Positions 49,969-61,054 of a stretch of 64,000 nucleotides of DNA are shown one piece after another. The position numbers and the translations under genes are program-made. The stretch's first letter is position 1. Each line of letters starts with the position of its first letter. The notes below the pieces were generated by a model. It had not been told where the DNA came from, did no database searches, and saw only the letters and a list, made by a program, of their open reading frames with translations. The DNA is from Lathyrus oleraceus (Eukaryota; Streptophyta; Magnoliopsida; Fabales; Fabaceae): NCBI RefSeq assembly GCF_024323335.1, contig NC_066583.1:369207452-369271451 (forward strand), read 5' to 3'.

Positions 49969-50226
49969 TCAAGTAATCACCCACTTTTGCTTTACAGTAG
50001 GTACCACCATATCAGATGCCCTAATTTTGTTTCTGACATCCAGAACCACTCCTGCATGAACAACATCCTTGAACTCCTGCAGGTACATTGGCCTTCTCAC
50101 AGTAGGGTGTCTCCTTACCCTCTTGTATCCACCCTTGTTCCAAGTAGCATAGCTATGATCTGGTGACCAATCATAACTTAGTACAAATTGTTTAATAGAC
50201 AGAGATATTAAACAATTTATTCCCAA
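49969..50226 (-). CDS. Small ORF between copia D pol and its 3' LTR
   Basis: An 85-codon frame on the pol strand begins 13 bp after the pol stop (50239). It reads MGINCLISLSIKQFVLSYD and includes KGGYKRVRRHPTVRRPMYLQ, a basic stretch, then EFKDVVHAGVVLDVRNKIR. I recognise no domain. It could be a degraded third ORF of the element or chance. Position and strand make an element-encoded origin plausible. Confidence 0.35.
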   Translation of the reverse strand: MGINCLISLSIKQFVLSYDWSPDHSYATWNKGGYKRVRRHPTVRRPMYLQEFKDVVHAGVVLDVRNKIRASDMVVPTVKQKWVIT

Positions 50227-50238
50227 CAGCAGTGGTTG

Positions 50239-53157
50239 CTATAAGGTCTCAGAGAGACATATTCCCAGTTTGCTCCTTAAGTTTTCAAACTGAGTAGCAT
50301 CCAGAGCCTTTGTAAATATGTCAGCCAGTTGAAGATCCGTGGCTACATGTTCCAAAGTGATCACCTTGTCTTCCACCAGATCTCTGATGAAGTGGTGCCT
50401 AATGTCAATATGTTTGGTCCTGCTGTGTTGGATGGGATTCTTGGAGATATTGATGGCACTGAGATTATCACAGAACAATGTCATGACATTTTGAGAGACA
50501 TTGTACTCAGTGAGCATCTGTTTCATCCAAACCAGTTGGGAGCAACTGCTTCCAGCAGCTATGTATTCAGCCTCTGCAGTGGACTGAGAGACACAATTCT
50601 GCTTCTTGTTGAACCATGATATGAGGTTTTCTCCTAAGAAGAAACATCCACCTGATGTGCTTTTTCTGTCATCAGCACTTCCAGCCCAATCAGCATCACA
50701 GTACCCAGATAGGACAGGCTCAGACCCATGTAAATACAGCATCCCATAGTCACACGTCCCATTGATGTACTTGAGAATCCTTTTGACTTGATTCAAGTGG
50801 CTCACCTTGGGCTCTGCTTGGTATCTGGCACACACTCCAACTGCATAAGAAATGTCAGGTCTACTTGCAGTTAGATACAGCAGACTACCTATCATGCTTC
50901 TGTACAGGCATTGAACAACACTAGGCCCTCCATCATCTTTGGTCAACTTCAGATGAGTAGGAGCAGGAGTCCTCTTGTGCCTGGCATTATCCATACCAAA
51001 CTTCTTAACTATGTTCTTGGCATACTTGCTTTGGGAGAGAAACATAGAGTCCTCCATTTGGTTTACTTGCATTCCAAGGAAATAGGTCAGTTCTCCCACT
51101 AGACTCATTTCAAACTCAGACTGCATCTGGTGAACAGATTTTTTAACCATTTGTTCTGACATTCCACCAAAGACTATATCATCAACATAGATTTGAGCTA
51201 TCATGATTTTGCCTTCTTCATCCTTCACAAACAAGGTTTTATCTATGCCACCCTTTCTGTATCCATTTGAGGTCAGAAATTCGGTTAACCTTTCATACCA
51301 AGCTCTGGGTGCTTGCTTCAACCCATACAAGGCTTTCTTCAACTTGTATACATGCTCAGGTTGGTTAGGATCACAGAACCCTTTGGGTTGTTCCACATAG
51401 ACTTCTTCATTCAGGTAGCCATTCAAGAATGCACTCTTCACATCCATTTGGAATAGCTTAAACTTCAGGATGCATGCTACCCCCAACAGCAATCTGATGG
51501 ACTCAAGTCTAGCCACAGGAGCAAATGTCTCATCAAAGTCTACCCCTTCAACTTGAGTGTATCCTTGAGCTACTAGTCTTGCTTTATTTCTAGTAATTAC
51601 TCCTTTCTCATCATATTTGTTTTTGAAGATCCACTTGGTACCAATGATGTTGGACCCTTCAGGTCTTGGAACCAGCTCCCATACTTCATGCCTTGTGAAC
51701 TGCTCGAGTTCCTCTTGCATGGCAATGATCCAGTATTCATCAGTCAGGGCTTCTTTCACATTCTTCGGTTCAACCTTGGAAACAAAGCAGGAATTTGAGA
51801 TTATTCCTCTTGACCTGGTAGTTACACCACTGGTGGGATCCCCTATGATAAGATCTTTAGGGTGGTCTTTCTGAATTCTGATAGATGGCACTTTGGTGGG
51901 TGCCTCTACTTCACATTCAGGAGGAGGTTCCTGTACTTCTTCAGACTTGACTGGACTGTCAGTTGGACTGTCAAGGAATGCTTCAACATCCTCCATGACA
52001 TCGGTTCCTTCCTCTTTATCATCCACAATGACATTTATGGATTCCATCAGGACATTGGTCCTATAGTTGAACACTCTGTAGGCTCTGCTGTTAGTGGAGT
52101 ATCCCAGAAATACGCCTTCATCACTTTTGGGATCTAGCTTCCTTCTCTGTTCACGATCTGTGAGAATGTAGCATTTACTTCCAAAAATATGAAAGTACTT
52201 CACAGTGGGTTTTCTGCCCTTCCATATTTCATACAGAGTGGATGAGGTTCCTTTTCTCAAGGTGACTCTGTTGTGAACATAGCACGCGGTGTTCATTGCT
52301 TCAGCCCAAAAGTGCATAGGGAGCTTCTTTGCATGAATCATTGCTCTGGCAGATTCTTGAATAGTTCTATTTTTTCTTTCAACTATTCCATTCTGCTGAG
52401 GAGTTATAGGAGAGGAGAACTCATGGCTTATTCCTTCAGACGAGCAAAACTCATCAAACTTGGAATTCTTGAACTCCGTACCATGATCACTTCTAATCCG
52501 GACCACACAACTGTCCTTTTCCCTTTGAAGTCTTGTGCACAGATCTTTGAAGACATCAAATGTATCTGACTTCTCTCTGATGAAGCTTATCCACGTGTAT
52601 CTGGAATGGTCATCAACCACCACGTAAGCATACTTCTTCCCACCAAGACTTTCAACCTGCATAGGTCCCATTAGGTCCATGTGCAACAGTTCCAGAACTC
52701 TGGAGGTTGTGGAATGTCCCAGCTTCGGGTGTGACATCTTGGTTTGCTTGCCCACCTGGCATTCTCCACAAACTCTTCCTTCATCAATCAGAAGCTTTGG
52801 AATTCCTCTGACTGCTTCCTTGGATATGATCTTCTTCATTCCTCGTAAGTGGAGATGTCCAAGTCTTCTATGCCACAGCTTCACCTCCTGTTCTTCCTTG
52901 GCTGAGGAGCATGTTGTGGAAAAGTTAGAGAGTTCAGGTTCCCACAGGTAGCAGTTGTCTTTGGACCTGGTTCCTCTCATAACTTCCTGATTGTCACCAT
53001 TTGTCACAATGCACAGCTCCTTAGTAAACTGAACATGAAAACCTTGATCACACAGCTGACTTATGCTGATGAGGTTTGCAGTTAGTCCTCTTACTAACAG
53101 CACATTGTTCAGTTTTGGCACTCCAGAACAGTCCAGTTTGCCCACACCTCTTATTTT
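50239..53157 (-). CDS. Copia D pol: integrase, reverse transcriptase, RNase H
   Basis: About 972 codons, open from just after a TGA at 53158 to the stop at 50239, in the same frame as gag. Integrase comes first: the HHCC-like LWHRRLGHLHLRGM...GECQVGK, then the catalytic core with HMDLMGP, RSDHGTEFKN and SPQQNG-like ITPQQNGIVERKNR. Next is the copia reverse transcriptase (RVT_2): FKLFQMDVKSAFLNGYLNEE, LYGLKQAPRAWY and the catalytic YVDDIVFG. RNase H follows, with GYCDADWAG, STAEAEYIAAGSS and SRTKHIDIRHHFIRD, ending DIFTKALDATQFENLR. These proteins copy the RNA and insert the DNA. The order integrase before reverse transcriptase defines Ty1/copia. There are no internal stops. Confidence 0.93.
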   Translation of the reverse strand, partial: KIRGVGKLDCSGVPKLNNVLLVRGLTANLISISQLCDQGFHVQFTKELCIVTNGDNQEVMRGTRSKDNCYLWEPELSNFSTTCSSAKEEQEVKLWHRRLGHLHLRGMKKIISKEAVRGIPKLLIDEGRVCGECQVGKQTKMSHPKLGHSTTSRVLELLHMDLMGPMQVESLGGKKYAYVVVDDHSRYTWISFIREKSDTFDVFKDLCTRLQREKDSCVVRIRSDHGTEFKNSKFDEFCSSEGISHEFSSPITPQQNGIVERKNRTIQESARAMIHAKKLPMHFWAEAMNTACYVHNRVTLRKGTSSTLYEIWKGRKPTVKYFHIFGSKCYILTDREQRRKLDPKSDEGVFLGYSTNSRAYRVFNYRTNVLMESINVIVDDKEEGTDVMEDVEAFLDSPTDSPVKSEEVQEPPPECEVEAPTKVPSIRIQKDHPKDLIIGDPTSGVTTRSRGIISNSCFVSKVEPKNVKEALTDEYWIIAMQEELEQFTRHEVWELVPRPEGSNIIGTKWIFKNKYDEKGVITRNKARLVAQGYTQVEGVDFDETFAPVARLESIRLLLGVACILKFKLFQMDVKSAFLNGYLNEEVYVEQPKGFCDPNQPEHVYKLKKALYGLKQAPRAWYERLTEFLTSNGYRKGGIDKTLFVKDEEGKIMIAQIYVDDIVFGGMSEQMVKKSVHQMQSEFEMSLVGELTYFLGMQVNQMEDSMFLSQSKYAKNIVKKFGMDNARHKRTPAPTHLKLTKDDGGPSVVQCLYRSMIGSLLYLTASRPDISYAVGVCARYQAEPKVSHLNQVKRILKYINGTCDYGMLYLHGSEPVLSGYCDADWAGSADDRKSTSGGCFFLGENLISWFNKKQNCVSQSTAEAEYIAAGSSCSQLVWMKQMLTEYNVSQNVMTLFCDNLSAINISKNPIQHSRTKHIDIRHHFIRDLVEDKVITLEHVATDLQLADIFTKALDATQFENLRSKLGICLSETL

Positions 53158-54936
53158 TCATTTGGCACCATCACCAAAAGTCACATAGCTGGTAGTGTGA
53201 GGTTGAATATCTACCAGTAGATTTTCCATACCAGTCATATGTCTTGAGCATCCACTGTCAAAGTACCAGTCTTCTCTGGAAGAAGCCCTTAGGGCAGTGT
53301 GTGCTATCCTAGCATGCCATAGTTGCTTCTTAATGGGAACACACCGCTTATGTGTTTTATGCTTAGGTCTGACATGTGAGGCTCTGTTAGGGAAACCATG
53401 AATCCAGTAGCAGAAGGCTTTTATATGTCCAAGCCTACCACAGTGGTGACACCTCCAATCCTGGTATTTCCTCTTTTGATGATCATCCATCCTAGATCCT
53501 CGATGTTGAGACATTGGATTTGACTTCTGCTTGTACTTATGAACTTTAGCCTTTGGGCGTTTGTGTTCGGTTGAGGATCTTTTCCCAAATCCTAGGCCAG
53601 ATTTGGTTCCAGATTGCTGTCCCACCTTGAGAATCTCTTCCAAGGTGTCAGTTCCCTTATTCATCATTCTGATGGATTTAGTCATCTGGTTCAACTTGGA
53701 GGTCAGCAGGGCTATTTCACCATTTAGACCCTCTATGACAAACAGTTGCTTTTGTCTCTCATCTTCCAGTTCCTTGATGAGTTTCTTCTGCTTTTCTCCT
53801 TGTGCACGCACCTCTGCACTGGTGGAACACAGCTTCTTATAAGCTGCAGCAAGCTCATCAAAAGACAGTTCATCTGCACTTGAGTCATCATCAGAGGCAC
53901 AAACACTGGTTAGTGCAGTGACATGTTTGGCAGATTCTCCTTCAGATTCACTTTCAGAATCTCCTTCAGACCATGTGATAGCTAGCCCCTTATTTTGCAA
54001 TTTGAGGTAAGTAGGGCATTCAGCTCTGACGTGTCCATACCCTTCACAACCATGACACTGGATCCCCTTTCCATGGTTGAACTTCTCATCAGAAGTTGAT
54101 CTTTTCTTAATGTCAGATGGGATGTTCTTGACATTAGGTCTACCTCTTTGATCAATCTTCTTCACGAACTTGTTGAACTGCCTCCCAAGCATGGCTAAGG
54201 CTTCTGATATACTTTCATCACCTCCAGTATATTCTGCTTCTGACTCCTCTTCAGCATTAGATACAAAAGCTATGCTTTTGTTCTTCTTCTCAGCATACTC
54301 ACCCAAGCCCATTTCAAAGGTTTGGAGGGAACCAAAGAGCTCATCCACCTTCATGTTGCATATGTCCTGCGCCTCCTCTATGGCTGTGACCTTCATAGCA
54401 AATCTCTTAGGCAAGGACCTGAGAATCTTTCTTACAAGTTTCTCTTCAGCCATTTTCTCACCTAGTCCACCAGAGGTGTTTGCAATTTCAAGAATATTCA
54501 TGTGAAAGTCATGAATAGTCTCATCCTCTTTCATCCTCAGATTTTCAAACTTGGTGGTCAGCATCTGAAGTTTGGACATCTTCACCTTGGAAGTACCTTC
54601 ATGAGTTACCTTGAGGGTATCCCAAACTTCCTTAGCTAGTTCACAGTGGTGTACCAGCCTGAAGATGTTCTTGCTGATTCCATTGAACAATGCATTCAAA
54701 GCCTTGGAATTTCCAAGAGCTAACGCCTCTTGCTCCTTGTCCCACTCTTCTTCAGGAATCTGCACACTGACTCCATCTTCACCTGTCCTCATTGGATGTT
54801 CCCATCCTTTGTTGACAGCTCTCCAGACTTTGCTGTCTAGAGACCTTAAGAAGGCTATCATACGAGGCTTCCAGTCATCATAATTAGATCCATCCAACAT
54901 GGGTGGTCTGTTTGAGTGTCCTAAATCCTTGTCCAT
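53158..54936 (-). CDS. Copia D gag and start of protease
   Basis: 592 codons from ATG at 54936 to TGA at 53158. Gag begins MDKDLGHSNRPPMLDGSNYD and carries a UBN2-type gag region (KLQMLTTKFENLRMKEDETI). Two CCHC zinc knuckles follow: CHGCEGYGHVRAECP (near residue 300) and CHHCGRLGHIKAFC (near 500), with a coiled coil between (about 350-430). The protease starts WYFDSGCSRHMTG with the catalytic DSG. Reading stops at TGA 33 residues past the motif start, and pol resumes in the same frame. Gag forms the particle. The stop may be a single mutation that inactivates this copy. Confidence 0.9.
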   Translation of the reverse strand: MDKDLGHSNRPPMLDGSNYDDWKPRMIAFLRSLDSKVWRAVNKGWEHPMRTGEDGVSVQIPEEEWDKEQEALALGNSKALNALFNGISKNIFRLVHHCELAKEVWDTLKVTHEGTSKVKMSKLQMLTTKFENLRMKEDETIHDFHMNILEIANTSGGLGEKMAEEKLVRKILRSLPKRFAMKVTAIEEAQDICNMKVDELFGSLQTFEMGLGEYAEKKNKSIAFVSNAEEESEAEYTGGDESISEALAMLGRQFNKFVKKIDQRGRPNVKNIPSDIKKRSTSDEKFNHGKGIQCHGCEGYGHVRAECPTYLKLQNKGLAITWSEGDSESESEGESAKHVTALTSVCASDDDSSADELSFDELAAAYKKLCSTSAEVRAQGEKQKKLIKELEDERQKQLFVIEGLNGEIALLTSKLNQMTKSIRMMNKGTDTLEEILKVGQQSGTKSGLGFGKRSSTEHKRPKAKVHKYKQKSNPMSQHRGSRMDDHQKRKYQDWRCHHCGRLGHIKAFCYWIHGFPNRASHVRPKHKTHKRCVPIKKQLWHARIAHTALRASSREDWYFDSGCSRHMTGMENLLVDIQPHTTSYVTFGDGAK

Positions 54937-54987
54937 GGTACTAGAAAGTAACTTCCCTAGATCTCACCCAGAAATTCATAGGCAGGG

Positions 54988-55004
54988 TGCCTGCTCTGAT
55001 ACCA
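54988..55004 (-). other. Copia D primer-binding site (initiator tRNA-Met)
   Basis: Minus strand TGGTATCAGAGCAGGCA, two bases inside the LTR. It is complementary to the 3' end of initiator tRNA-Met, as in most plant copia elements. Confidence 0.85.
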
Positions 55005-55006
55005 AT

Positions 55007-56391
55007 TGAAATTCTAGTTATCAGACTTTGGATGTCACACTGGTTGTTATGACATCTAATTCTGCACAGACAGGGATTATGCAGAACTTAACAGTAAGTG
55101 CAGTAAAATAACACAAGTAATTGTTCACCCAGTTCAGTCCAACATGACCTACATCTGGGGGCTACCAAGCCAGGGAGGAAATCCACTATTAGTAGTATCA
55201 ATTCAAAGCTAAACTCACCCGTTTACAACTTATCACTTAATCCCTACCCAATGAAATTTCAATCTTAACCTAAGATCAGAGTTCCTACTCACTCCCCCTC
55301 AATCACCTCAGTGATATTAAAGACACTTTGAAGTCACACTTCAAAAACAACTCTTGATTATGCTTCACAGCTTAAATCAAGATACACAACACTCACGCTT
55401 AAAAGCTTTGAGTGACACAACACTTACAACTCAATGAACACCCTATGCCAAAGCTATCATCTACTTGATAATTACTTGGCTTACAAGATACGTCTAATAC
55501 TAGACTCACACAAATACAGCAGTGAAGTATGATGGACACACAAAATCGTCACGCCTCAAAATCCCCGAAACTGAATGAAGGAACGCCTTCCTTTTTATAT
55601 TGCAGCACCTGGGCTTTTGCACCTGTATTCTCCTGAATTTAAGGTCACTCAAGTTCCCATAAATTCAACATTTAGGTTACTAACAAATAGGCTATTTGTT
55701 AGATTCATTGAATGTAACTTGGTTGTTGATTTCCTGGATTTTCTCTCAGCTGTTGAATCCCTGAAGAATAGCCTGAGAAAAAGCTGAAACAGAAAACTGA
55801 ACAACCTACAATTTAGCATATGCTGTCAGGCATGAATGTCACGACATTCAGCTTGACATCAAGGTCCATATGCTGAGTCTGTTTTTCCAGAAAACAGACT
55901 GTACAATTTTGCTGACCTGTACATGATCAAAATGACCATACTACAGTAGCAGCTTACATTAATAAATGTCAAAGTGTCCAACTTAACATTTACACATTTG
56001 GCCTTAAGTTAGTTCTGTTATTCTCTTGAAGAACAAACTAAGTTACATGCTGAAGTATAACAAAACACCACTCTGTCTAATCTTCAGCAGCTGCTTTCAA
56101 TGATGAATGTCATAACATCCAGTTTGACATTCAGTCAGTAGGCCTTATGCCAGGTCTGGTTCTTCCTTGATAACCAGACTGCAAATAAATACTAAGTTCT
56201 AACAGAACTCCTGCTGTTCTATTCCTTAGCATCTGTTAACAGGTATGAGTGTCACAACATCCAGTTTGACATTCAATAAATCCTGTGTTAGCTAGTCCTG
56301 CAGTAACTACAATGTAGTCACACATACATGTTATGACATCAGTCAAGACATTAGTGTTTTACCATATAATGCAGCCAATTAAACACCTACA
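55007..56391 (-). repeat. Copia D 5' LTR
   Basis: 1385 bp, same ends as the 3' LTR, with a TATA-like ATATAAAAAGG at about 55590 (minus strand) that should drive transcription of gag and pol. Confidence 0.92.
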
Positions 56392-57544
56392 AAATCGTCT
56401 AACCGAACCTTCTATTGAAAAGCCCAAATATGCGTAATAGTACCAATATAATGATAATAATCCACAAGTCAATCAACAACTATTAAGCACAACTAATTGA
56501 ATACTCTACAATAGTAAAAGTCCATCTCCAATGATATTCACACAAAAAAAACTGAGTCAAGTAATTTGTCGAACACTTGCTGTGCGAAAAACAAAGTTTG
56601 GAATTTTATATGATATTTGTTATTCTAAGAAATCCATTCATAACCAAATGGTTAATGATCAATACAACAAACACAAGATTCAAAATGTAATCAAAATTAT
56701 GATCGAAACTATGTTGATCCGGTGATCAAAGCAATCGATAGTTTGTGAGTCGAAAAAGAAAAGAGATAGAGAGAGTACGCAAGGATTTGTTTAGGAAGTT
56801 CCCCAATCGACCTCGTTATGGGTACGTCTGCCCTTAGTTCGAATTCGAATTGAGATATTAATATAATAAATCTTACTTTGCAAATGTATCAATACAAGTA
56901 ATGAGAAATCAAATCCCATAAACCCTAAGTTTATTCTTAACTCTAGCACCTCCAAAAACCTTGATCCAAGATTCATCAAGTCACCAATAATGCCGATTCA
57001 ATTCACCTGTTGTTGCTACTTCCTTGCATGACCTCCTTGTCTCAAGGCTTTCACTCGGCTGAATTAATTTCAAGGTCACACTTGTTGAACCTAACATTTG
57101 TAAATATGATCCAGCGTTTCACGCTACTCCCTTTCCAACACACCTAGTATCAAGGCTTTCACTCAATCGGATCCGAATTGAACAGTTTTGTCCAAAACCT
57201 TCAAACCCTAAAGATCTTAAAGGAAAAACCCACCTCGGTTTTCTTATTTGAATCCCTCAAAGATCACAACCCAATATTCTCGGTACAACGAACCTAATTG
57301 GATATTATCAATCTTCATCGAGGTGGAACCCAATCAAAAAATGATTATGTGTAGTTTGATTGTGTGTATGCGTAAATTGAATTGAAGATGATGAGATGCT
57401 TTGAAATCCTGGATTCATGTAGGTTTTACTCACTTTAGAAACCTTACTAGAGAATGATACATGTATGGAGTATTTATATGCATGGGTGATTTAGGTTAAA
57501 GGAAATGCAAATGAGGATAGAAAAATATGAAATTTTGAAGAAAA

Positions 57545-57845
57545 ATATTGGATAGGTTGACCTATACAGGTTATGTGTCGACTTGTTCGATGCATAGGTT
57601 GACTTGTCCAAGGTCATGTGTCGACCTATGACAGTTGTGTGCTCCCTATGTGTCGACCTAAAGACTTAGCACATGAAACAGAGGCCACAAACTTTAATAC
57701 AATAACATATGTGTCGACCTATAGACTTCATGTGTCGACCTATAAGCAAGAAATTTTTTCCATAGGTCAACCTGTAGTTCTATGTGTTGACCTATAGCCA
57801 GAAAAGTTTTCCATAGGTCGACCTATAGTTCTATGTGTTGACATG
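57545..57845. repeat. Cluster of GTCGACCTAT motifs in the copia C LTR
   Basis: About ten copies of ATGTGTCGACCTAT or its reverse ATAGGTCGACC, or variants with TTGAC, lie within 300 bp in both orientations. The spacing is irregular. Confidence 0.75.
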
Positions 57846-58034
57846 TACTGTTATTTTCACAAAAATTGATTTTTCATGCAAGAGACCTTTCTCACATTGT
57901 TTTCAAATACTTTTATGCTTCCTAATGCTAAGATTCACATAGAGATTTAGATGATACCATCCAATATACATTTACGCTAAAGTATCCTAGTTTTGACAAC
58001 ATATAAAACACATCTAACAGAAGTTGTACTCACA

Positions 58035-58877
58035 TACTCCCCCCTTTTGATGATGGAAAAACTTGAGATGATGTGTATGCATTTGCAATGAAAATCTCCC
58101 CCTTAATGTATGCATCCTACAACTTCATTCATCTTCATCTTACTTCTCCCCCTTTGACAACATCAAAAAGAAGTGAAACAAACAATGAGAAGAACTAAAA
58201 CCATTAATGAACGAATATAACACACAGAGGCGTTTTGCAAAGATAAGAATATAAATATGATAGTATTCACATAGAGTAATTTGAATATTGAAAAGAGATA
58301 CATAAACATAAAATACAACACAATCATGAAAAATGAAGTATACAAAGTGAACACAAAATACATGACATGCTACAAAGAATGACATGATTATGCGACATAT
58401 GCCTTTGGTGCTCCCGAAATGCTGCACATGCATGTGCTCTAGCAAGGCGATAAATAAAGTACCACCACACAAACCCAAAATATAGATGAAAACATAACAA
58501 TTACACACAATCAAGAATATTGTTAACAATGTAACATGTTCAATCATAAATCATGTAAAAAATAGATAACAAACTGATGTACCAAATACTATATTTCAAG
58601 AAGAATGAAGATATCATAATGTCACTATAAACATATGAGTTGACGTGCATCAATTAAACATTGTTGGAAGTGATCATATATGAACTATCTTATATGTCAA
58701 TAACATCAATCATATGAACCATAAAAAACATGCGAAAAGAGAAAGCTAATACACAAAAATGGAAAATGAAACGATAGTGCCTTGCTTGTGAAATAATGAG
58801 GAATGTACTCTTATGAAGTATGCTTGTCAAGAAATGTAAGATAGACAAGATATATTCAATGTGAATTAACATAACAT
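58035..58877 (-). other. Copia C 3' untranslated region
   Basis: Lies between the pol relic and the 3' LTR. It has a purine run before the LTR (TCAAAAGGGGGGAG) and another CAAAGGGGGAGAAG near 58145. The 135-codon frame at 58140-58547 is low-complexity hydrophobic and has no recognisable domain. Confidence 0.5.
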
Positions 58878-60640
58878 TTAGGTAAGTGTTGAGATGTCAA
58901 GAATTCCTAATTCCATTCGAATGTTAAAGAAGGGTTCGGTCGCAAGTGGTTTTGTCAAAATATCGGCTAGTTGATTTTTACTATCAACGTGCACAAAAAC
59001 GACGCCACCTTTTTCAACATGATCGCGTAGGAAGTGATGACAAATCTCAACATGCTTAGTACGAGAATGTAGCAACAAGTTCTTAGTTAGGTTAATGGCA
59101 CTAGTGTTGTCGCACAAAATCAGAATATGACTTAGTTTTATATCAAAATAAAGTAATTTTTGTTTAAGCCACAAAATTTGAGCACAACAACTATTGGTCG
59201 CTATGTATCCCGCCTCGGCAGTTGACAAAGCAACTGAAACTTGTTTCTTGCTATGCCAACTAACTAAGGAATTTGAAAATATATGACAAGTATCATTAGT
59301 GCTTTTCCTATCTGACTTGCAACCGGAAAAGTCGGAGTCGGTATAACCAACCAAGCTGCAATCACTCCCTTTGGAATACCAAAGCCCATAATTCAAAGTA
59401 CCGTGAAGATACCTAAAAATATGTTAGACGACTTTTAGATGAGATTACTTAGGGGCCAATCGATATCGGGCACACATACATACACTAAACATGACATCTG
59501 GCCTAGATGCAGTGAGATATAGAAGAGAACCTATCATACCTCTATATTTCTTCACTTTTACATCCTTACCATTTTCGTTCCTTTCCAAGTTATCGTTCGT
59601 AACCATCAGAGTATCAATCGAATTTGCATCAACCATGTCAAATATCTTTAGCAAGTCCTTGCAAATACTTGGTTTTACAAACAAATGTGTCTTCATTTAG
59701 TTGTTTTATTTGCATACCTAGGAAGTAATTAAGCTCTTCCATAAGGCTCATTTCAAACTCTCCCTGCATATGCTTAGAAAGTTCTTTGACAAGTTGCATA
59801 TTAGTGATCCAAAGATAATGTCATCAATCTATACTTGTACAAGAAGAGTATCATCTCCATGGAGCTTAATAAAAAGAGTAGTGTCAAAATTTCCCCTTAA
59901 GTACCCTTGATTAATCAAAAAAAATCTTAGTTGCTCATACCAAGCCCTAGGTGCTTGTTTGAGACCGTACAAAGCGCGTTTCAATTTGAAAACATGATTG
60001 GGATACTCGTGATTTTTAAAGCTGAGAGGTTGAGCAACATACACCTCTTCATTAATATAACCATTTAGAAATGGACTTTTCACATCCATTTGAAATCATT
60101 TGAATTTCTTAGAGCAAGAAAAGGCAAGAAAAAGGCGTATGTCCTCAAGTCGGGTGACCGGAGCATAAGTCTCCTTATAGTCAATACCTTCATCTTGGTT
60201 ATACCCTTGAGCGAATAACCATACCTTATTTTGGGTTATCACTCCATTTTCGTCAAGCTTGTTCCTAAAAACCCATATTGTGCCTATTACTTGATGATGT
60301 ATTGGACGCGGGACAACGTCCCAAACCTCATTCCTTTTAAATTTATTTAGTTCATCTTACATTGCCATGAGCCAATGCTCATCAAGTAATGCATCATTAG
60401 CATTTTTAGGCTCAATCTGTGACACAAAAGCGAAGTGATAACAAAAGTTACTTATCTTAGAGCATGTTGTCATGCCTCTTGTGACTTCTCCAAGAATATT
60501 ATCAATAGGGTGATCTTTTGATGTTCTCCAAGACAAAGGAAGGTTGTCTACTGCAGTTGGACTCTCCTCTTTTTCCTCTTCAACTTTCTCATTTTCACCT
60601 GTTTGAGGTTGATCAATCCCTTCATCGGCTTCATTGAGAA
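58878..60640 (-). pseudogene. Copia C pol relic: reverse transcriptase and RNase H
   Basis: Minus-strand reading from 60640 gives IEPKNANDALLDEHW, then GIDYKETYAPVTRLEDIRLFLA, then FQMDVKSPFLNGYINEEVYVAQP, LKRALYGLKQAPRAWYEQL, a broken DDIIFGS, KYRGMIGSLLYLTASRPDV and the RNase H block GYTDSDFSGCKSDRKST through STAEAGYIATNSC, SRTKHVEICHHFLRD and LADILTKPLATEPFF. This is the SIRE/Maximus-like copia order. Several stops and a shift are present. The N-terminal pol and gag are absent because the second duplicated block begins at about 60651. Its 3' LTR is the split one ending at 58034. Confidence 0.85.
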
Positions 60641-61054
60641 TTTAAAACGAGTTTAGTTTGAGCTTCAAAATAAATCTGTGTCTAACTCAAGTCAAATTAT
60701 AAGTTTAACTAATTATTATTGAGTCTTGCCGAGCTGAGGTGAGTTTGATTTGACTCGACTCATTTTTAGTTCTAGCGAAGGATTAGATAGTTTCCTATAA
60801 AGAAATATGTATAAATTCTAAATGTTATTTTTGTTATATTTAAAATTTTTAAAGTTCGGTTTATGTACAATTTATATGTTAGAGTCAAAAGGAAACTATG
60901 TTATTTAAAGCTCGAAAATAATATAAAGTGAATAAAGAGTTTAGCATGAGTTAGCAAAAATCATAGTATTTATTGGTATGGTTAAAAATGTCATTTTCAA
61001 CCATCCAACAAAGAGTTTGTTAAGATTTTTATTCAAAAAAATCAAAGTGAAATG

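Larger units (their letters stand above)
48190..56391 (-). mobile_element. Copia element D, full-length and young, 8202 bp
   Basis: Two 1385-bp LTRs (48190-49574 and 55007-56391) flank gag and pol on the minus strand. The target duplication AAATC (48185-48189 and 56392-56396) is perfect. I counted about eight substitutions and no indels between the LTRs, about 0.6%, so insertion was recent. The initiator-Met primer site lies at 54988-55004 and a polypurine tract at 49575-49587. The coding frame has one in-frame TGA between the gag-protease part and the rest. It sits inside the LTR of copia C. Confidence 0.93.
48039..58034 (-). mobile_element. 3' LTR of copia element C, split by copia element D
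   Basis: On the minus strand it starts TGTGAGTACAACTTCTGTTAG at 58034, directly after a purine-rich TCAAAAGGGGGGAG tract. It ends near 48039, where the gypsy protease frame stops. Without the inserted copia D (8202 bp plus 5-bp duplication) it would be about 1.79 kb. It contains a 20-base G run (48073-48092) and a cluster of GTCGACCTAT motifs (57545-57845). Its pol is at 58878-60640 on the same strand. The exact end at 48039 is approximate. Confidence 0.65.

Noticed and set aside
54170..54505. 111-codon plus-strand frame and similar frames across 50-55 kb
   Set aside because: Antisense shadows of the copia D gag and pol.
58140..58547. 135-codon hydrophobic minus-strand frame, possible membrane protein
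   Set aside because: Low-complexity, in the 3' untranslated part of copia C, with no similarity that I recognise. An env-like role cannot be supported.
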